Shown here piece after piece: positions 1-8,180 of a stretch of DNA of 11,994 nucleotides. Positions within the stretch are counted from its first letter, which is position 1. Each line of letters opens with the position of its first letter. Source of the DNA: Bacillota bacterium (lineage in GTDB: Bacteria > Bacillota_C > Negativicutes > Sporomusales > Sporomusaceae); contig JAEZQV010000352.1 in the NCBI GenBank assembly GCA_023441125.1, positions 1 to 11,994 on the forward strand, written 5' to 3'. The notes under the pieces were generated by a model. That model was not told the DNA's origin. It saw only the letters and a program-made list of their open reading frames with translations, and made no database searches. A program made the position numbers and the translations under genes.

Positions 1-2
1 GA

Positions 3-764
3 TATATGCTCAACCGGGAACTATTTGACCGGGATCTTGCTGGTGCCGCCTGGCTGGCCGGAGCCAAGCTGGCCGTCGCCACGAAGGTGACAGCCATCAA
101 TCCTGAGGGGGTTACGGTCAAGAATAGTGACGGCTGTTTTGACATTAAGGCCAGTGTTATAATTGGCGCTGACGGCCCTTACTCCATGGTGGGGAAATAT
201 ATCGGCCAGATAAACAGCTGCTATTTGCGCAGCGTTCAATGTGAGGCGGTCTGGGATCAGGCCGGCGACTCCATAGAATGTTATTTTGACAGTGTTTACG
301 AAGGCGGTTATGCCTGGGTTTTCCCCAAAGAAACTACAGCTAATATCGGTGTTTGCTGCCGGCAGCAACCGGTGAAAGCCTTGCAGCATTTTTTAGGGGA
401 GCTTGGTCTGGGACGGGAGAGAATTGTGGGGTGGCGCGGGGGGATGCTGCCTGCCGGCGGTCCTTTGCCGGTTACTGTTAAGGGAAATTGTCTGCTGGTT
501 GGTGATGCAGCCGGTCAGCTGCTCCCACTGACCTGGGAAGGAATTCGCTGCGCCATTGTTTGCGGTATGGTCGCTGGAAAATTTGCGGCTGAGGCTGCGC
601 TGAGCGGCGATTTAACTAGATTGCAGGGTTACCAGGAACGATGGCAGAGTTTATTCCTGCCGCAGATGGAAGCAGGAATAGCCAAACACCGTTACCTGCT
701 GGAAAATTGGAGTACGGATGCTCAAATACTAACACAATTGCTGGAAACAACTTGTACAATCTAA
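3..764 (+). CDS. Geranylgeranyl reductase family FAD-dependent oxidoreductase, 5'-truncated
   Basis: This is the C-terminal ~250 residues of a flavoprotein of the p-hydroxybenzoate-hydroxylase fold. The reading frame is open to the window edge, so the N-terminal dinucleotide-binding GxGxxG segment lies upstream and the ATG at 6 is almost certainly internal: it sits in NRELFDRDLA, which resembles the usual 'R..FD..L' segment of this family. Visible marks are GADGPYSMVG (about nt 166-195), the second FAD motif, and GDAAG at nt 501-515, followed by PLTWEGIRCAIVCG, which matches the family's P.tgeGI..A..sG pattern with W replacing the usual G. Family members reduce isoprenoid double bonds in lipids or quinones in archaea and plants; in bacteria the substrate is often unknown. 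The gene ends 63 bases before the export operon with no clear terminator between, so it may be the upstream member of the same transcript. Family is well supported; the substrate cannot be read from the sequence. Confidence 0.85.
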   Translation, partial: YMLNRELFDRDLAGAAWLAGAKLAVATKVTAINPEGVTVKNSDGCFDIKASVIIGADGPYSMVGKYIGQINSCYLRSVQCEAVWDQAGDSIECYFDSVYEGGYAWVFPKETTANIGVCCRQQPVKALQHFLGELGLGRERIVGWRGGMLPAGGPLPVTVKGNCLLVGDAAGQLLPLTWEGIRCAIVCGMVAGKFAAEAALSGDLTRLQGYQERWQSLFLPQMEAGIAKHRYLLENWSTDAQILTQLLETTCTI

Positions 765-778
765 TCCGGCTAACGTCT

Positions 779-798
779 GCTTGCTGCCAGAAGTAAGC
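779..798 (+). other. Small stem-loop between the oxidoreductase and the export operon
   Basis: GCTTGCT (779-785) can pair with AGTAAGC (792-798) around a 6-base loop, giving seven pairs with one G-U wobble. It is followed by TAAAATTC, not a T run, so it does not look like a Rho-independent terminator. It could be an RNA-processing or attenuating element, or chance. Confidence 0.25.
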
Positions 799-816
799 TA
801 AAATTCACCACGTTGC

Positions 817-823
817 GGGAGGA
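817..823 (+). promoter_or_regulatory. Ribosome binding site that sets the start at 828
   Basis: GGGAGGA lies 4 bases before the ATG at 828. The same frame is open back to a TTG at 813, but that codon lies upstream of this Shine-Dalgarno sequence and has none of its own, so 828 is the supported start. Confidence 0.8.
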
Positions 824-827
824 AGTT

Positions 828-2027
828 ATGAGAAACAAATATGCCATCATATTTTTAGCAAGTGTGATTATTTTAGTCGGATTATTGGTTGGCTACGGTA
901 TTTATGTTAATGCTACCAGTGGTGCTCATGTAGAAAAATTAGCGGCTGCCCAGTATTCCAGGGTGACTGGCGCGCAGACGCGGGGCCGGGCGATCGCACC
1001 GGTAGCGTATATTTCGGCGTTAACTTTGCAGTCTCTTGATATGCTGGACATTCGGGTCAAAATTGACGGCACAGTAACTAAACTGTATGTTTTGCCCGGC
1101 GATCAAGTGAAAGCAGGACAGTTATTGGCCGAACTGACCAATGACGAATTGGCCTCTCAGATCCTGCAGGCTGAAGGGACCATCAATCAGGCCAAAGCAA
1201 ATTATATTCAGTATGAACAAACGGTGAAACGGTATCGGGAACTTACGAGCCAGGGCGCTATTTCGCAGCAAAAGATGGATGAAGCGATTGCAAATCAAAG
1301 CGTAGCGGCGGCCCAGATAATGTCCAACCAGGCCTATCGCGATCAGCTTGCTTCCCGCCTGGAAAGCCAAAAGATTGTGGCGCCGGTCACCGGCGATGTT
1401 CTGAAAGTGTACCAGGCACCAGGGGCTTTTATTCGGGCCGGCGATTCAGTGGCAATGATTGGTGATTTTTCTTCTTTGTATGCCGGGGTTACTGTGCGTC
1501 AGGAGATAGTAGAGCAATTATTGCCGTTAGATGCTAAGTTCAAATTGGCTGTCAGGGATAATCAGCCGATGGATAAGTCGTACACTAGCGGCTTTCGTGG
1601 AAAAAGTCCGGCAGAAGGCAAAGATTTTACGATAACGCTGGTTAAAGTTGAGCCGCCGCTGGCTGTTCCTTCTGAGTACCGTTCGATATTTTGGAAGATA
1701 GACAATTCAGCCAATATACTGGAGCCGGGAACGTATCATCAGGTGAAGATTTATGGGGAAGAAAAACGGTGGGTGCTCAGTATCCCCCGGAATGCCCTAA
1801 AAGGAGAGCATGAGCCGTTTACTGTGCTGGTGGTTGGTAAAGACAACCGGTTGGAAGAACGGCGAATCAAGACGGGAGTCCGCAATGATGATTATGTGCA
1901 GGTGCTGGCGGGACTTGAAGAAAATGACATCGTAGTGGTATCCGGGAAAACAGGACTTTCCCCCGGAATGAAGGTACAGGTGACGGTGGATGCTTATTCT
2001 GATCCCGGTTATCCTGTGCGCGGGTAA
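828..2027 (+). CDS. HlyD/AcrA-type periplasmic adaptor (membrane fusion protein) with TolC-docking motif
   Basis: A 399-residue membrane fusion protein that would bridge an inner-membrane exporter and an outer-membrane channel. In order: an N-terminal membrane anchor (about residues 5-27); a first half of a biotinyl-lipoyl domain (GTVTKLYVLPGDQVKAGQ); a two-helix coiled-coil hairpin (about 104-181); the second lipoyl half (APVTGDVLKVYQAPGAFIRAGD); a beta-barrel; and a membrane-proximal domain ending in IPRNAL...GLEENDIVVVSGKTGLSPG, as in RND/MacA-type adaptors. The hairpin tip has R135-x3-L139-x6-S146, the same spacing as the RLS motif by which AcrA-like adaptors contact TolC, followed by QQKMDEA. 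This implies an outer membrane. It is the first gene of the export operon, 54 bases ahead of the NHLM adaptor. The family call is firm; partnership with the downstream ABC pair is inferred from gene order. The alternative is an adaptor serving an exporter encoded elsewhere. Confidence 0.88.
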   Translation: MRNKYAIIFLASVIILVGLLVGYGIYVNATSGAHVEKLAAAQYSRVTGAQTRGRAIAPVAYISALTLQSLDMLDIRVKIDGTVTKLYVLPGDQVKAGQLLAELTNDELASQILQAEGTINQAKANYIQYEQTVKRYRELTSQGAISQQKMDEAIANQSVAAAQIMSNQAYRDQLASRLESQKIVAPVTGDVLKVYQAPGAFIRAGDSVAMIGDFSSLYAGVTVRQEIVEQLLPLDAKFKLAVRDNQPMDKSYTSGFRGKSPAEGKDFTITLVKVEPPLAVPSEYRSIFWKIDNSANILEPGTYHQVKIYGEEKRWVLSIPRNALKGEHEPFTVLVVGKDNRLEERRIKTGVRNDDYVQVLAGLEENDIVVVSGKTGLSPGMKVQVTVDAYSDPGYPVRG

Positions 2028-2067
2028 ACGGTACGGGTGAGTATAGATGCCGGCGTCATAAAACGGT

Positions 2068-2075
2068 GGGAGGGG
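2068..2075 (+). promoter_or_regulatory. Ribosome binding site that sets the start at 2082
   Basis: GGGAGGGG lies 6 bases before the ATG at 2082. A longer in-frame reading from the GTG at 2037 would add 15 residues, but that codon has no good Shine-Dalgarno sequence and the strong site lies inside the extension. Confidence 0.8.
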
Positions 2076-2081
2076 AAAAAT

Positions 2082-3047
2082 ATGTCTTTAGAAGGACCCA
2101 GCGGAATTTTTTCGCAAAAAGCACTGGATCGGTTGCGTTCTCACGAAGAATTAGATAAATTGTTTGCTGTTACCACACCGGTGGGCTGGGTTGCATTGGC
2201 TGCCGTATTGCTGCTGGTTTTTTCCGGGGTAATTTGGTCATTCTATGGAGTTATGGCCACTAAAGTCAACGGTTTTGGCATGATTGTCGATTCTGCCGGT
2301 ATGGTTAACATTGCCCACACCGCCGGCGGCAAGGTAACCGAATTGTGGGTTGGCACCGGTGACCGGGTGCAAAAGGGGCAGGTTATCGCGATTGTGGAAC
2401 AGGCGGGTACGGAAGAAGAGATTGCCCGGGCCAAAGCCGAATTGAATGCAATTTCAGCTCGGCAGGAGATGTCGGCCAAGGTGGCGCAAATCAACTCGCT
2501 GAATGATAAATTATTGCGCGACAGCCAGGTATTAAGTCCCCATAATGGCATTATCACAGAACAAAAAGTAAATGTGGGGGATGTTGTTGCGCCTGGCACA
2601 CCGCTGTTTGGCATTCGTTTAGATCAGGAACGGGGTGACATGATGGCCCTGCTTTATATACCGGTATTGGACGGCAAAAAGGTCCAGCCGGACATGACGG
2701 TGCAGATCGCGCCCGGTACCGTCGATGCCTCTGAGTATGGCTCGCTCATTGGCCGGGTCACCAATGTGTCGGCCTACCCTGTTTCCGCCGAGAATATGTA
2801 CAGTTGGGTTGGGAGCAAGGAAATGACAAACTGGATGCTCCAGCGCGGCGGCGGCGCGGTCATGGAAGTCCGGGTCGAACTGATTAAAGACCCGGATACC
2901 AAAACTGGTTATTTATGGTCTTCCATCACGGGGGCCCCGGATATTATTACGCCGGGCACGGCGTGTACGGGCAGTATTGTGGTAAAACGGCAGGCGCCGA
3001 TTACCAAGGCTTTCCAGAAAATGAAACAATGGCTGCGGAGTGACTGA
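2082..3047 (+). CDS. NHLM/NHLP bacteriocin system secretion protein (HlyD family)
   Basis: A 321-residue inner-membrane adaptor of the nitrile-hydratase-leader-microcin (NHLM) export system. The N-terminus GIFSQKALDRLRSHEELDKL, followed by one membrane span (about residues 34-54) and a periplasmic part, is characteristic of this subfamily. The lipoyl halves are GGKVTELWVGTGDRVQKGQ and SPHNGIITEQKVNVGDVVAPG. Between them is only a short helical stretch (about 40-50 residues) with no R-x3-L-x6-S tip, so it should not reach an outer-membrane channel by itself. From memory, family members elsewhere are about 400 residues long with a longer coil; this one looks shortened. It sits between the TolC-type adaptor and the peptidase-containing ABC exporter, whose start follows 2 bases after its stop. 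The family call is strong from sequence and from the two NHLM-type ABC neighbours. Confidence 0.9.
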   Translation: MSLEGPSGIFSQKALDRLRSHEELDKLFAVTTPVGWVALAAVLLLVFSGVIWSFYGVMATKVNGFGMIVDSAGMVNIAHTAGGKVTELWVGTGDRVQKGQVIAIVEQAGTEEEIARAKAELNAISARQEMSAKVAQINSLNDKLLRDSQVLSPHNGIITEQKVNVGDVVAPGTPLFGIRLDQERGDMMALLYIPVLDGKKVQPDMTVQIAPGTVDASEYGSLIGRVTNVSAYPVSAENMYSWVGSKEMTNWMLQRGGGAVMEVRVELIKDPDTKTGYLWSSITGAPDIITPGTACTGSIVVKRQAPITKAFQKMKQWLRSD

Positions 3048-3049
3048 CA

Positions 3050-5242
3050 ATGGATAAGCAGCAGCGTGTAAAAACTCCGGTTGTTTTACAAATGGAGGCG
3101 GTTGAATGTGGTGCCGCTTCTTTAGGCATCATTTTGGCCTATTATGGGTTATTCCTGCCCTTAGAGCAGTTGCGCCTGGAATGCGGTGTTTCACGGGACG
3201 GCAGCAAGGCCAGTAATATTTTGAAAGCAGCCCGGCGGCTGGGGCTGGAGGCAGGTGGTTTCCGTTACGCGGCGTCGTATCTGAGGAATCAGGAATTGCC
3301 GCTTATTATCCATTGGAACTTTAATCATTTTTTGGTGCTGGAAGGGTTTAAAGGCGACAAGGTGTATTTGAATGATCCGGCAGCCGGCCACCGGACCGTT
3401 TCCTGGGACGAGTTTGAGATGTCCTATACGGGCGTGATGATCAAAATTAAGCCGGGAACCGGCTTTCAAAAAGGCGGCTCGCCCCCCAGTGTGGCCGTGG
3501 CTGTGGCCCAACGATTCAGCGGGCATAAGCTGCCGCTGGTTTTTGCGGTGTTAGTCGGCATAGGACTTATTGCGCCCGGACTGGCAATTCCTGTATTTAC
3601 TCAGGTGTTTTTTGACGACGTTCTGACTGGTAAACATGCCGACTGGATCGTTGGCATAATGCTGGCGATGGGAATCACTGTTGTTTTGCAGGGCGCGCTT
3701 ACCTGGCTGCGCTCCTGGTGTCTTACCCGCTGGCAGGGCAGTCTGACTATCGGTGATTCAAGCCGGTTTTTCTGGCATATACTTCATCTGCCTATGGAGT
3801 TTTTTCAGCAGCGGTTTGGCGGCGAGGTAGCTTCCCGGGTGCAGTTCAACGAGTCGGTGGCTGCCGTCCTCACTGGCCAGGCGGCAACGGCCCTGCTCGA
3901 TGTCATAGTGGCCCTGTTTTACCTGGCTTTACTGCTTCAGTATAATGTTACGCTAACAGTCATCGGCAGCCTGTTTAGTTTAATTAATGTAGCCATTTTG
4001 CATTTATTGTTTCGCTGGATGCTGGAACAACAGCAGCAGATCCAGCAGGATGCGGGCAAAGTCTATGGCATTGCTATCGCTGGCATTCAGATCATTGAAA
4101 GTTTGAAAGCCAATGGCAATGAAGGCGATTTTTTTGCCAAGTGGGCCGGCTATCAGAGTAAAATGCTGGCTGCTACGCAGCGGGTGGAGTTGTCCGGTGA
4201 GATTTTTATGTTGACGCCGGCGCTGCTGGCCGGCTTAAATACGGCAATTATTATGGCGGTAGGTGGTTTTCAGATCATGGACGGACTTATGACCGCCGGC
4301 ATCTTTGTCGCCTTTCAAAACCTGATGACTAAGTTTCAAGAACCCCTCGGTAAGTTGCTTACCCTGTCTCAGGCGCTGCAGACGACCGAAACACAAATGC
4401 AGCGGCTGGATGACGTGCTGCGTTATCCGAAGGATCAGGGGAATTATCCCGAAGTGCCGCCGCCGTCCATTGGTTATGATAAGCTGTCCGGGCGGGTTGA
4501 ACTCAGAAATGTTACTTTTGGTTATAGTCGTCTGGAGGCCCCGTTAATTGAAAACTTTAGTCTGGTTATTGAACCGGGACGGCGGGTGGCGTTAATTGGC
4601 GGCTCCGGCAGTGGCAAGTCTACTGTGGCCAAATTAGTTACCGGCCTGTATCAACCCTGGGCGGGGGATATTTGTTTTGATGGGATTTCCCGCCGGGAAA
4701 TTCCCCGGGATGTGCTTACGAATTCGATTGCCGTGGTCGATCAGGAAATATTTCTATTTCAGGGTTCGGTAGCGGATAATATTGCCCTGTTTGATCCTAC
4801 GGTGCTGCGCAGCGATATTGTGCGGGCAGCCAAGGATGCCTGTATCCATGATGACATTGCCGCGTTGCAGGGCGGTTATGATGCCGGCGTGGAAGAGGGG
4901 GGACGCAACTTTAGCGGCGGGCAACGGCAACGGATGGAAATTGCCCGGGCTTTGGCCGGCAACCCTGCAGTTTTGGTATTGGACGAAGCAACCAGTGCGC
5001 TTGACCCTTTGTCTGAACAAAGTGTAACGGCAAATATCCGCCGGCGGGGCTGCACCTGTCTGGTGGTGGCGCACCGCTTAAGCACCATCCGGGATTGTGA
5101 TGAGATTATCGTTCTGCGGCAGGGAAAAGTTATTCAACGGGGGACACATGAGGAAATGATCGCTGTCGACGGTCCCTACCGGCAACTGGTCGCTCATGAT
5201 ACCGGCGGGATTGGCATGCCGCCCCAGGGAGGCCAGCCATGA
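3050..5242 (+). CDS. NHLM/NHLP export ABC transporter with C39 leader peptidase (peptidase/permease/ATPase)
   Basis: A 730-residue exporter half that cleaves the leader from a peptide precursor (usually after a double glycine) in the cytosol and drives its export. The N-terminal C39 papain-like peptidase (residues 1 to about 135) has its full catalytic set: Q14 (oxyanion hole), C20 in EAVECGAAS, H93 in NHFLVLEGF and D109 in YLNDPAAG. An ABC exporter membrane domain follows (about 160-450, first helix at 161-185). The ATPase domain has Walker A GGSGSGKST (517-525), signature SGGQ (622-625), Walker B with D645-E646, and H675 in AHRLST. All motifs are intact. A CGGAG sequence 9 bases upstream is a modest ribosome binding site; the 2-base gap to the previous stop suggests translational coupling. 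Its stop overlaps the next start (ATGA). Substrate identity is unknown because no precursor gene is in the window. Confidence 0.94.
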   Translation: MDKQQRVKTPVVLQMEAVECGAASLGIILAYYGLFLPLEQLRLECGVSRDGSKASNILKAARRLGLEAGGFRYAASYLRNQELPLIIHWNFNHFLVLEGFKGDKVYLNDPAAGHRTVSWDEFEMSYTGVMIKIKPGTGFQKGGSPPSVAVAVAQRFSGHKLPLVFAVLVGIGLIAPGLAIPVFTQVFFDDVLTGKHADWIVGIMLAMGITVVLQGALTWLRSWCLTRWQGSLTIGDSSRFFWHILHLPMEFFQQRFGGEVASRVQFNESVAAVLTGQAATALLDVIVALFYLALLLQYNVTLTVIGSLFSLINVAILHLLFRWMLEQQQQIQQDAGKVYGIAIAGIQIIESLKANGNEGDFFAKWAGYQSKMLAATQRVELSGEIFMLTPALLAGLNTAIIMAVGGFQIMDGLMTAGIFVAFQNLMTKFQEPLGKLLTLSQALQTTETQMQRLDDVLRYPKDQGNYPEVPPPSIGYDKLSGRVELRNVTFGYSRLEAPLIENFSLVIEPGRRVALIGGSGSGKSTVAKLVTGLYQPWAGDICFDGISRREIPRDVLTNSIAVVDQEIFLFQGSVADNIALFDPTVLRSDIVRAAKDACIHDDIAALQGGYDAGVEEGGRNFSGGQRQRMEIARALAGNPAVLVLDEATSALDPLSEQSVTANIRRRGCTCLVVAHRLSTIRDCDEIIVLRQGKVIQRGTHEEMIAVDGPYRQLVAHDTGGIGMPPQGGQP

Positions 5243-8178
5243 ATACAGAGAGGCAAGCAGCCGAATATATTTCTCTTGCCCAGGGCAAGGGTTTCTGGCT
5301 GGATAGTTTAGAGGATGTGTACCAGGTCTGGGAAGGCGATGTCGAAGTGTTCGCCATTACCGGGGAACACAGCCGGCAACGCCGGCAGATATTTTTGTTC
5401 GAAGCGGGTCCGGGGCAAACGCTGTTTACCTTACCGCCGTCCGAAATAGGCGGTGGCGTGCGGCTCATGGTTGTGGCGCAGCAAACAGCCACCCTCAAAA
5501 ATATGACGCGAACCAGTATCATTGAGCAAGTGGGTAGCGATAAGCGCCTGTGGGAAGTAATCTGGTTCATGATTGAAGAATGGCTGGAGGCTTTGTTGCC
5601 TGGACCAGGCGCCGGTGCGCCGCCGATGAATTTTTGCCCCCTGGACAGAGGCCAGACTTTAGCAGTCGATGCCAAGCAGGCTGTCAGGGCCGGACAGGGT
5701 CTAACCTGGATACAAGCCGTTACGGGAGAAATCCGCTACGGAATCATGGATGATTACGTGCTGGCGGCAGATATGGCGGTTCCTTTGCTGCAGCGGGTAT
5801 GGGTGACGGCTGGGGGAGCGGCGAATATTCGCGGGTTAAGTACCGAGGAGGTTTTTCCCAGTGACCGCGGGCATGAGCCGGCTGTTTTCTGGCGGCCATT
5901 GCAACAATGTCATCAACTATTTGTTGACTATATGGCGGAATACTTTGCCAGCGAGAGCCGGCGGGAAAGTGACAAAGTGGCAGCGCGGCGGCAACAGCGG
6001 GAAAAACTGCTGCACGGTTCTGCCGTCCATTTATTACAAACGGCTATGCCTGACTTACCGCCTGTCATCACCCCGGACACAACCAACTCGCCCCTGCTGA
6101 CAGTGGTGCGGGCGGTGGCTGTCCACCTTGGCATTCCTGAGCAACAAGTGCGCTTGCCGGCCGGTAGTCATGCCGGGCAGCAGGATGGCGTGCTGTTACG
6201 CGGCATAGTCCGGCTGGCCGGCATGCAGATCCGGCAGGTGCGGCTGGAGACCGGCTGGCAACTGCGAGATAATGGCCCGCTATTAGGCTACTGGCGACAG
6301 GATGGTCAGCCGGCAGCCCTGTTGCCGGCATCGCCAAGCCAATACCGGTTATATGACTCTGCCGGCAGGGACTGCGGGGTAGTGACAGCAGAGATTGCGG
6401 CGGCGCTGGCTGTCGACGCCTATGCGTTTTACGCCGCTCTGCCGGAAAAATCAAGCAGTCTGGGCGGCTGGCTAAAATTCATGCTCGGCAAATGCTGGAG
6501 CGGGGATATCTGGACAGTTGTCCTGGCCAGTATGGCGGCCGGGATGATTCCGATATTGGCGCCCTTTGTCACGCAGACGATATTTGATGATATTATTCCT
6601 GTCAATGACCGGCAGGGTCATGTCATGGTGGTTCAGGTTATGATGGTAGCGGCCTTTGCCGCTGCCGGCGTATCTGTTGCCCGGACTATTGCCGTCATGC
6701 GGGTCAAAAGCAAATCCAGGCTGGCGGCAGAAGCCGCTTTATGGCTGCGGCTGCTCTCGCTGCCTGCCGGCTTTTTTCGCCGCTACCAGGCCGGTGATCT
6801 GGCGCAGCGGCTTAACGCCATTACACAAATCGCCACCTTGCTTTCAGGCTCTGCCGTGGCCACGGTGTTTAATGTGCTGTTTTCTTTCTGGAGCTTGCTG
6901 GCCATGGTATATTACAGTTGGCAGCTGGCGCTGGCGGCAACGCTGGTTTTGGGAGTGTATTTTGTGACTGCCGGTTTATTGGCTTGGCAACTGGTGGCGG
7001 CAAAACGGAAAATGATGACCGCCATGGGGCAAACGGCGGGTAAGGTTTTGCAGGTATTTAACGGTTTAAGTAAATTCCGGATGCAGGGGGCGGAAACCCA
7101 GGCCTTTTATCTCTGGGCCCGGGAATTTGGCGAACAATGGAAATGGAATCGAGAGGCCCGCATGAAAACCAATTGGCTGGAGCTTATTAACACCATTCAG
7201 CCGGTCCTGCTGTCCATGCTGGTATTTTGGCTGACGACGGTGTGGCTAGAAGCGGGCGGCAAGGAAACTACGGCTTTTATCAGCCAACCGGAATTTTTGG
7301 GTTTTAATGCCGCGTTAACTGGTTTTAATGTCGCAATAATCGGCCTGGCATCCATGTTAGAAATTTTATTGGATATTGTGCCTCAGATCGAACGCATCAG
7401 GCCGATACTTGAGGCTGAACCGGAAGTGACTGAGGACAAAGCCGAAATGGGAACTATGACCGGCCAGATCGAGATAAACAATGTGTCTTTCCGATATAGC
7501 CCGGACACGCCTTTAGTGCTGCGAAACGTATCGTTAACCGTGCAGCCGGGCCAATTTATTGCCGTTGTTGGCGGTTCGGGGAGCGGCAAGTCAACGCTTT
7601 TACGACTGCTGCTCGGGTTTGAAAAACCGGAAAGCGGTTCGGTTTATTTTGACGGTCAGGATCTGGGAGAGTTGAATGTAGCTTCCGTCCGCTCGCAGAT
7701 GGGGGTTGTTTTGCAGAATGGCCAGCTTATGTCGGGTGATATTTTCAACAATATTGTCGGCTCCCTGCCGCTGACAACCGATGATGCCTGGCGAGCGGCT
7801 GAGATGGTCGGCCTGGCTGATGATATCCGGGAGATGCCAATGGGAATGAACACTGTGGTCAGTGAGGGAGCTACCAATATTTCCGGTGGTCAGCGCCAAC
7901 GGATACTCATTGCCCGGTCCATTGTCAACCGGCCCCGCATTATTATTTTTGATGAGGCTACCAGCGCCCTGGATAACCAGACCCAGGCCATTGTCACCGC
8001 CAGCATGGATAAGCTTAAAGCCACCCGGATTGTAGTGGCCCATCGTCTCAGCACCATTATCAATGCTGATGTTATTTACGTGATGGACAAAGGGCAGCTT
8101 GTTGAAAGCGGAACCTATGAGGAACTGATGGAGATAAATGGCCTTTTTGCTGCATTGGCCAGGCGACAGATGGCATAA
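5239..8178 (+). CDS. NHLM/NHLP export ABC transporter, second permease/ATPase subunit
   Basis: A 979-residue exporter half, predicted partner of the C39-containing subunit. The start overlaps the previous stop by 4 bases and has GGGAGG 6 bases upstream. Residues 1 to about 130 resemble a cupin or cyclic-nucleotide-binding-like beta fold (VWEGDVEVFAITGEHSRQRR, LFEAGPGQTLFTLPP). About 260-410 (GPLLGYWRQDGQPAALLP, then YRLYDSAGR at 369-377) looks like a degenerate C39-like domain, with no cysteine or histidine at the catalytic places; this reading is by eye. The membrane domain covers about 424-720. The ATPase domain has Walker A GGSGSGKST (778-786), ISGGQ (881-885), Walker B D905-E906 and H935. 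Both subunits therefore keep a catalytic glutamate, unlike many heterodimeric exporters where one site is degenerate. The long non-peptidase N-terminus matches the second NHLM ABC subfamily. It probably forms a heterodimer with its neighbour. Confidence 0.93.
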   Translation: MNTERQAAEYISLAQGKGFWLDSLEDVYQVWEGDVEVFAITGEHSRQRRQIFLFEAGPGQTLFTLPPSEIGGGVRLMVVAQQTATLKNMTRTSIIEQVGSDKRLWEVIWFMIEEWLEALLPGPGAGAPPMNFCPLDRGQTLAVDAKQAVRAGQGLTWIQAVTGEIRYGIMDDYVLAADMAVPLLQRVWVTAGGAANIRGLSTEEVFPSDRGHEPAVFWRPLQQCHQLFVDYMAEYFASESRRESDKVAARRQQREKLLHGSAVHLLQTAMPDLPPVITPDTTNSPLLTVVRAVAVHLGIPEQQVRLPAGSHAGQQDGVLLRGIVRLAGMQIRQVRLETGWQLRDNGPLLGYWRQDGQPAALLPASPSQYRLYDSAGRDCGVVTAEIAAALAVDAYAFYAALPEKSSSLGGWLKFMLGKCWSGDIWTVVLASMAAGMIPILAPFVTQTIFDDIIPVNDRQGHVMVVQVMMVAAFAAAGVSVARTIAVMRVKSKSRLAAEAALWLRLLSLPAGFFRRYQAGDLAQRLNAITQIATLLSGSAVATVFNVLFSFWSLLAMVYYSWQLALAATLVLGVYFVTAGLLAWQLVAAKRKMMTAMGQTAGKVLQVFNGLSKFRMQGAETQAFYLWAREFGEQWKWNREARMKTNWLELINTIQPVLLSMLVFWLTTVWLEAGGKETTAFISQPEFLGFNAALTGFNVAIIGLASMLEILLDIVPQIERIRPILEAEPEVTEDKAEMGTMTGQIEINNVSFRYSPDTPLVLRNVSLTVQPGQFIAVVGGSGSGKSTLLRLLLGFEKPESGSVYFDGQDLGELNVASVRSQMGVVLQNGQLMSGDIFNNIVGSLPLTTDDAWRAAEMVGLADDIREMPMGMNTVVSEGATNISGGQRQRILIARSIVNRPRIIIFDEATSALDNQTQAIVTASMDKLKATRIVVAHRLSTIINADVIYVMDKGQLVESGTYEELMEINGLFAALARRQMA

Positions 8179-8180
8179 GT

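Noticed and set aside
776..804. Possible promoter before the first adaptor (TAAAAT at 799-804, TTGCTG at 781-786)
   Set aside because: The spacing between the two boxes is only 12 bases and there is no -35 box at the right distance from TAAAAT.
2037..2081. GTG-started 15-residue extension of the NHLM secretion protein
   Set aside because: The strong GGGAGGGG site at 2068-2075 lies inside it and is correctly placed for the ATG at 2082.
5130..5675. 181-codon open frame on the - strand across the junction of the two ABC genes
   Set aside because: It lies fully opposite strongly supported ABC exporter genes, its translation shows no recognisable domain, and no promoter or ribosome binding site supports it.
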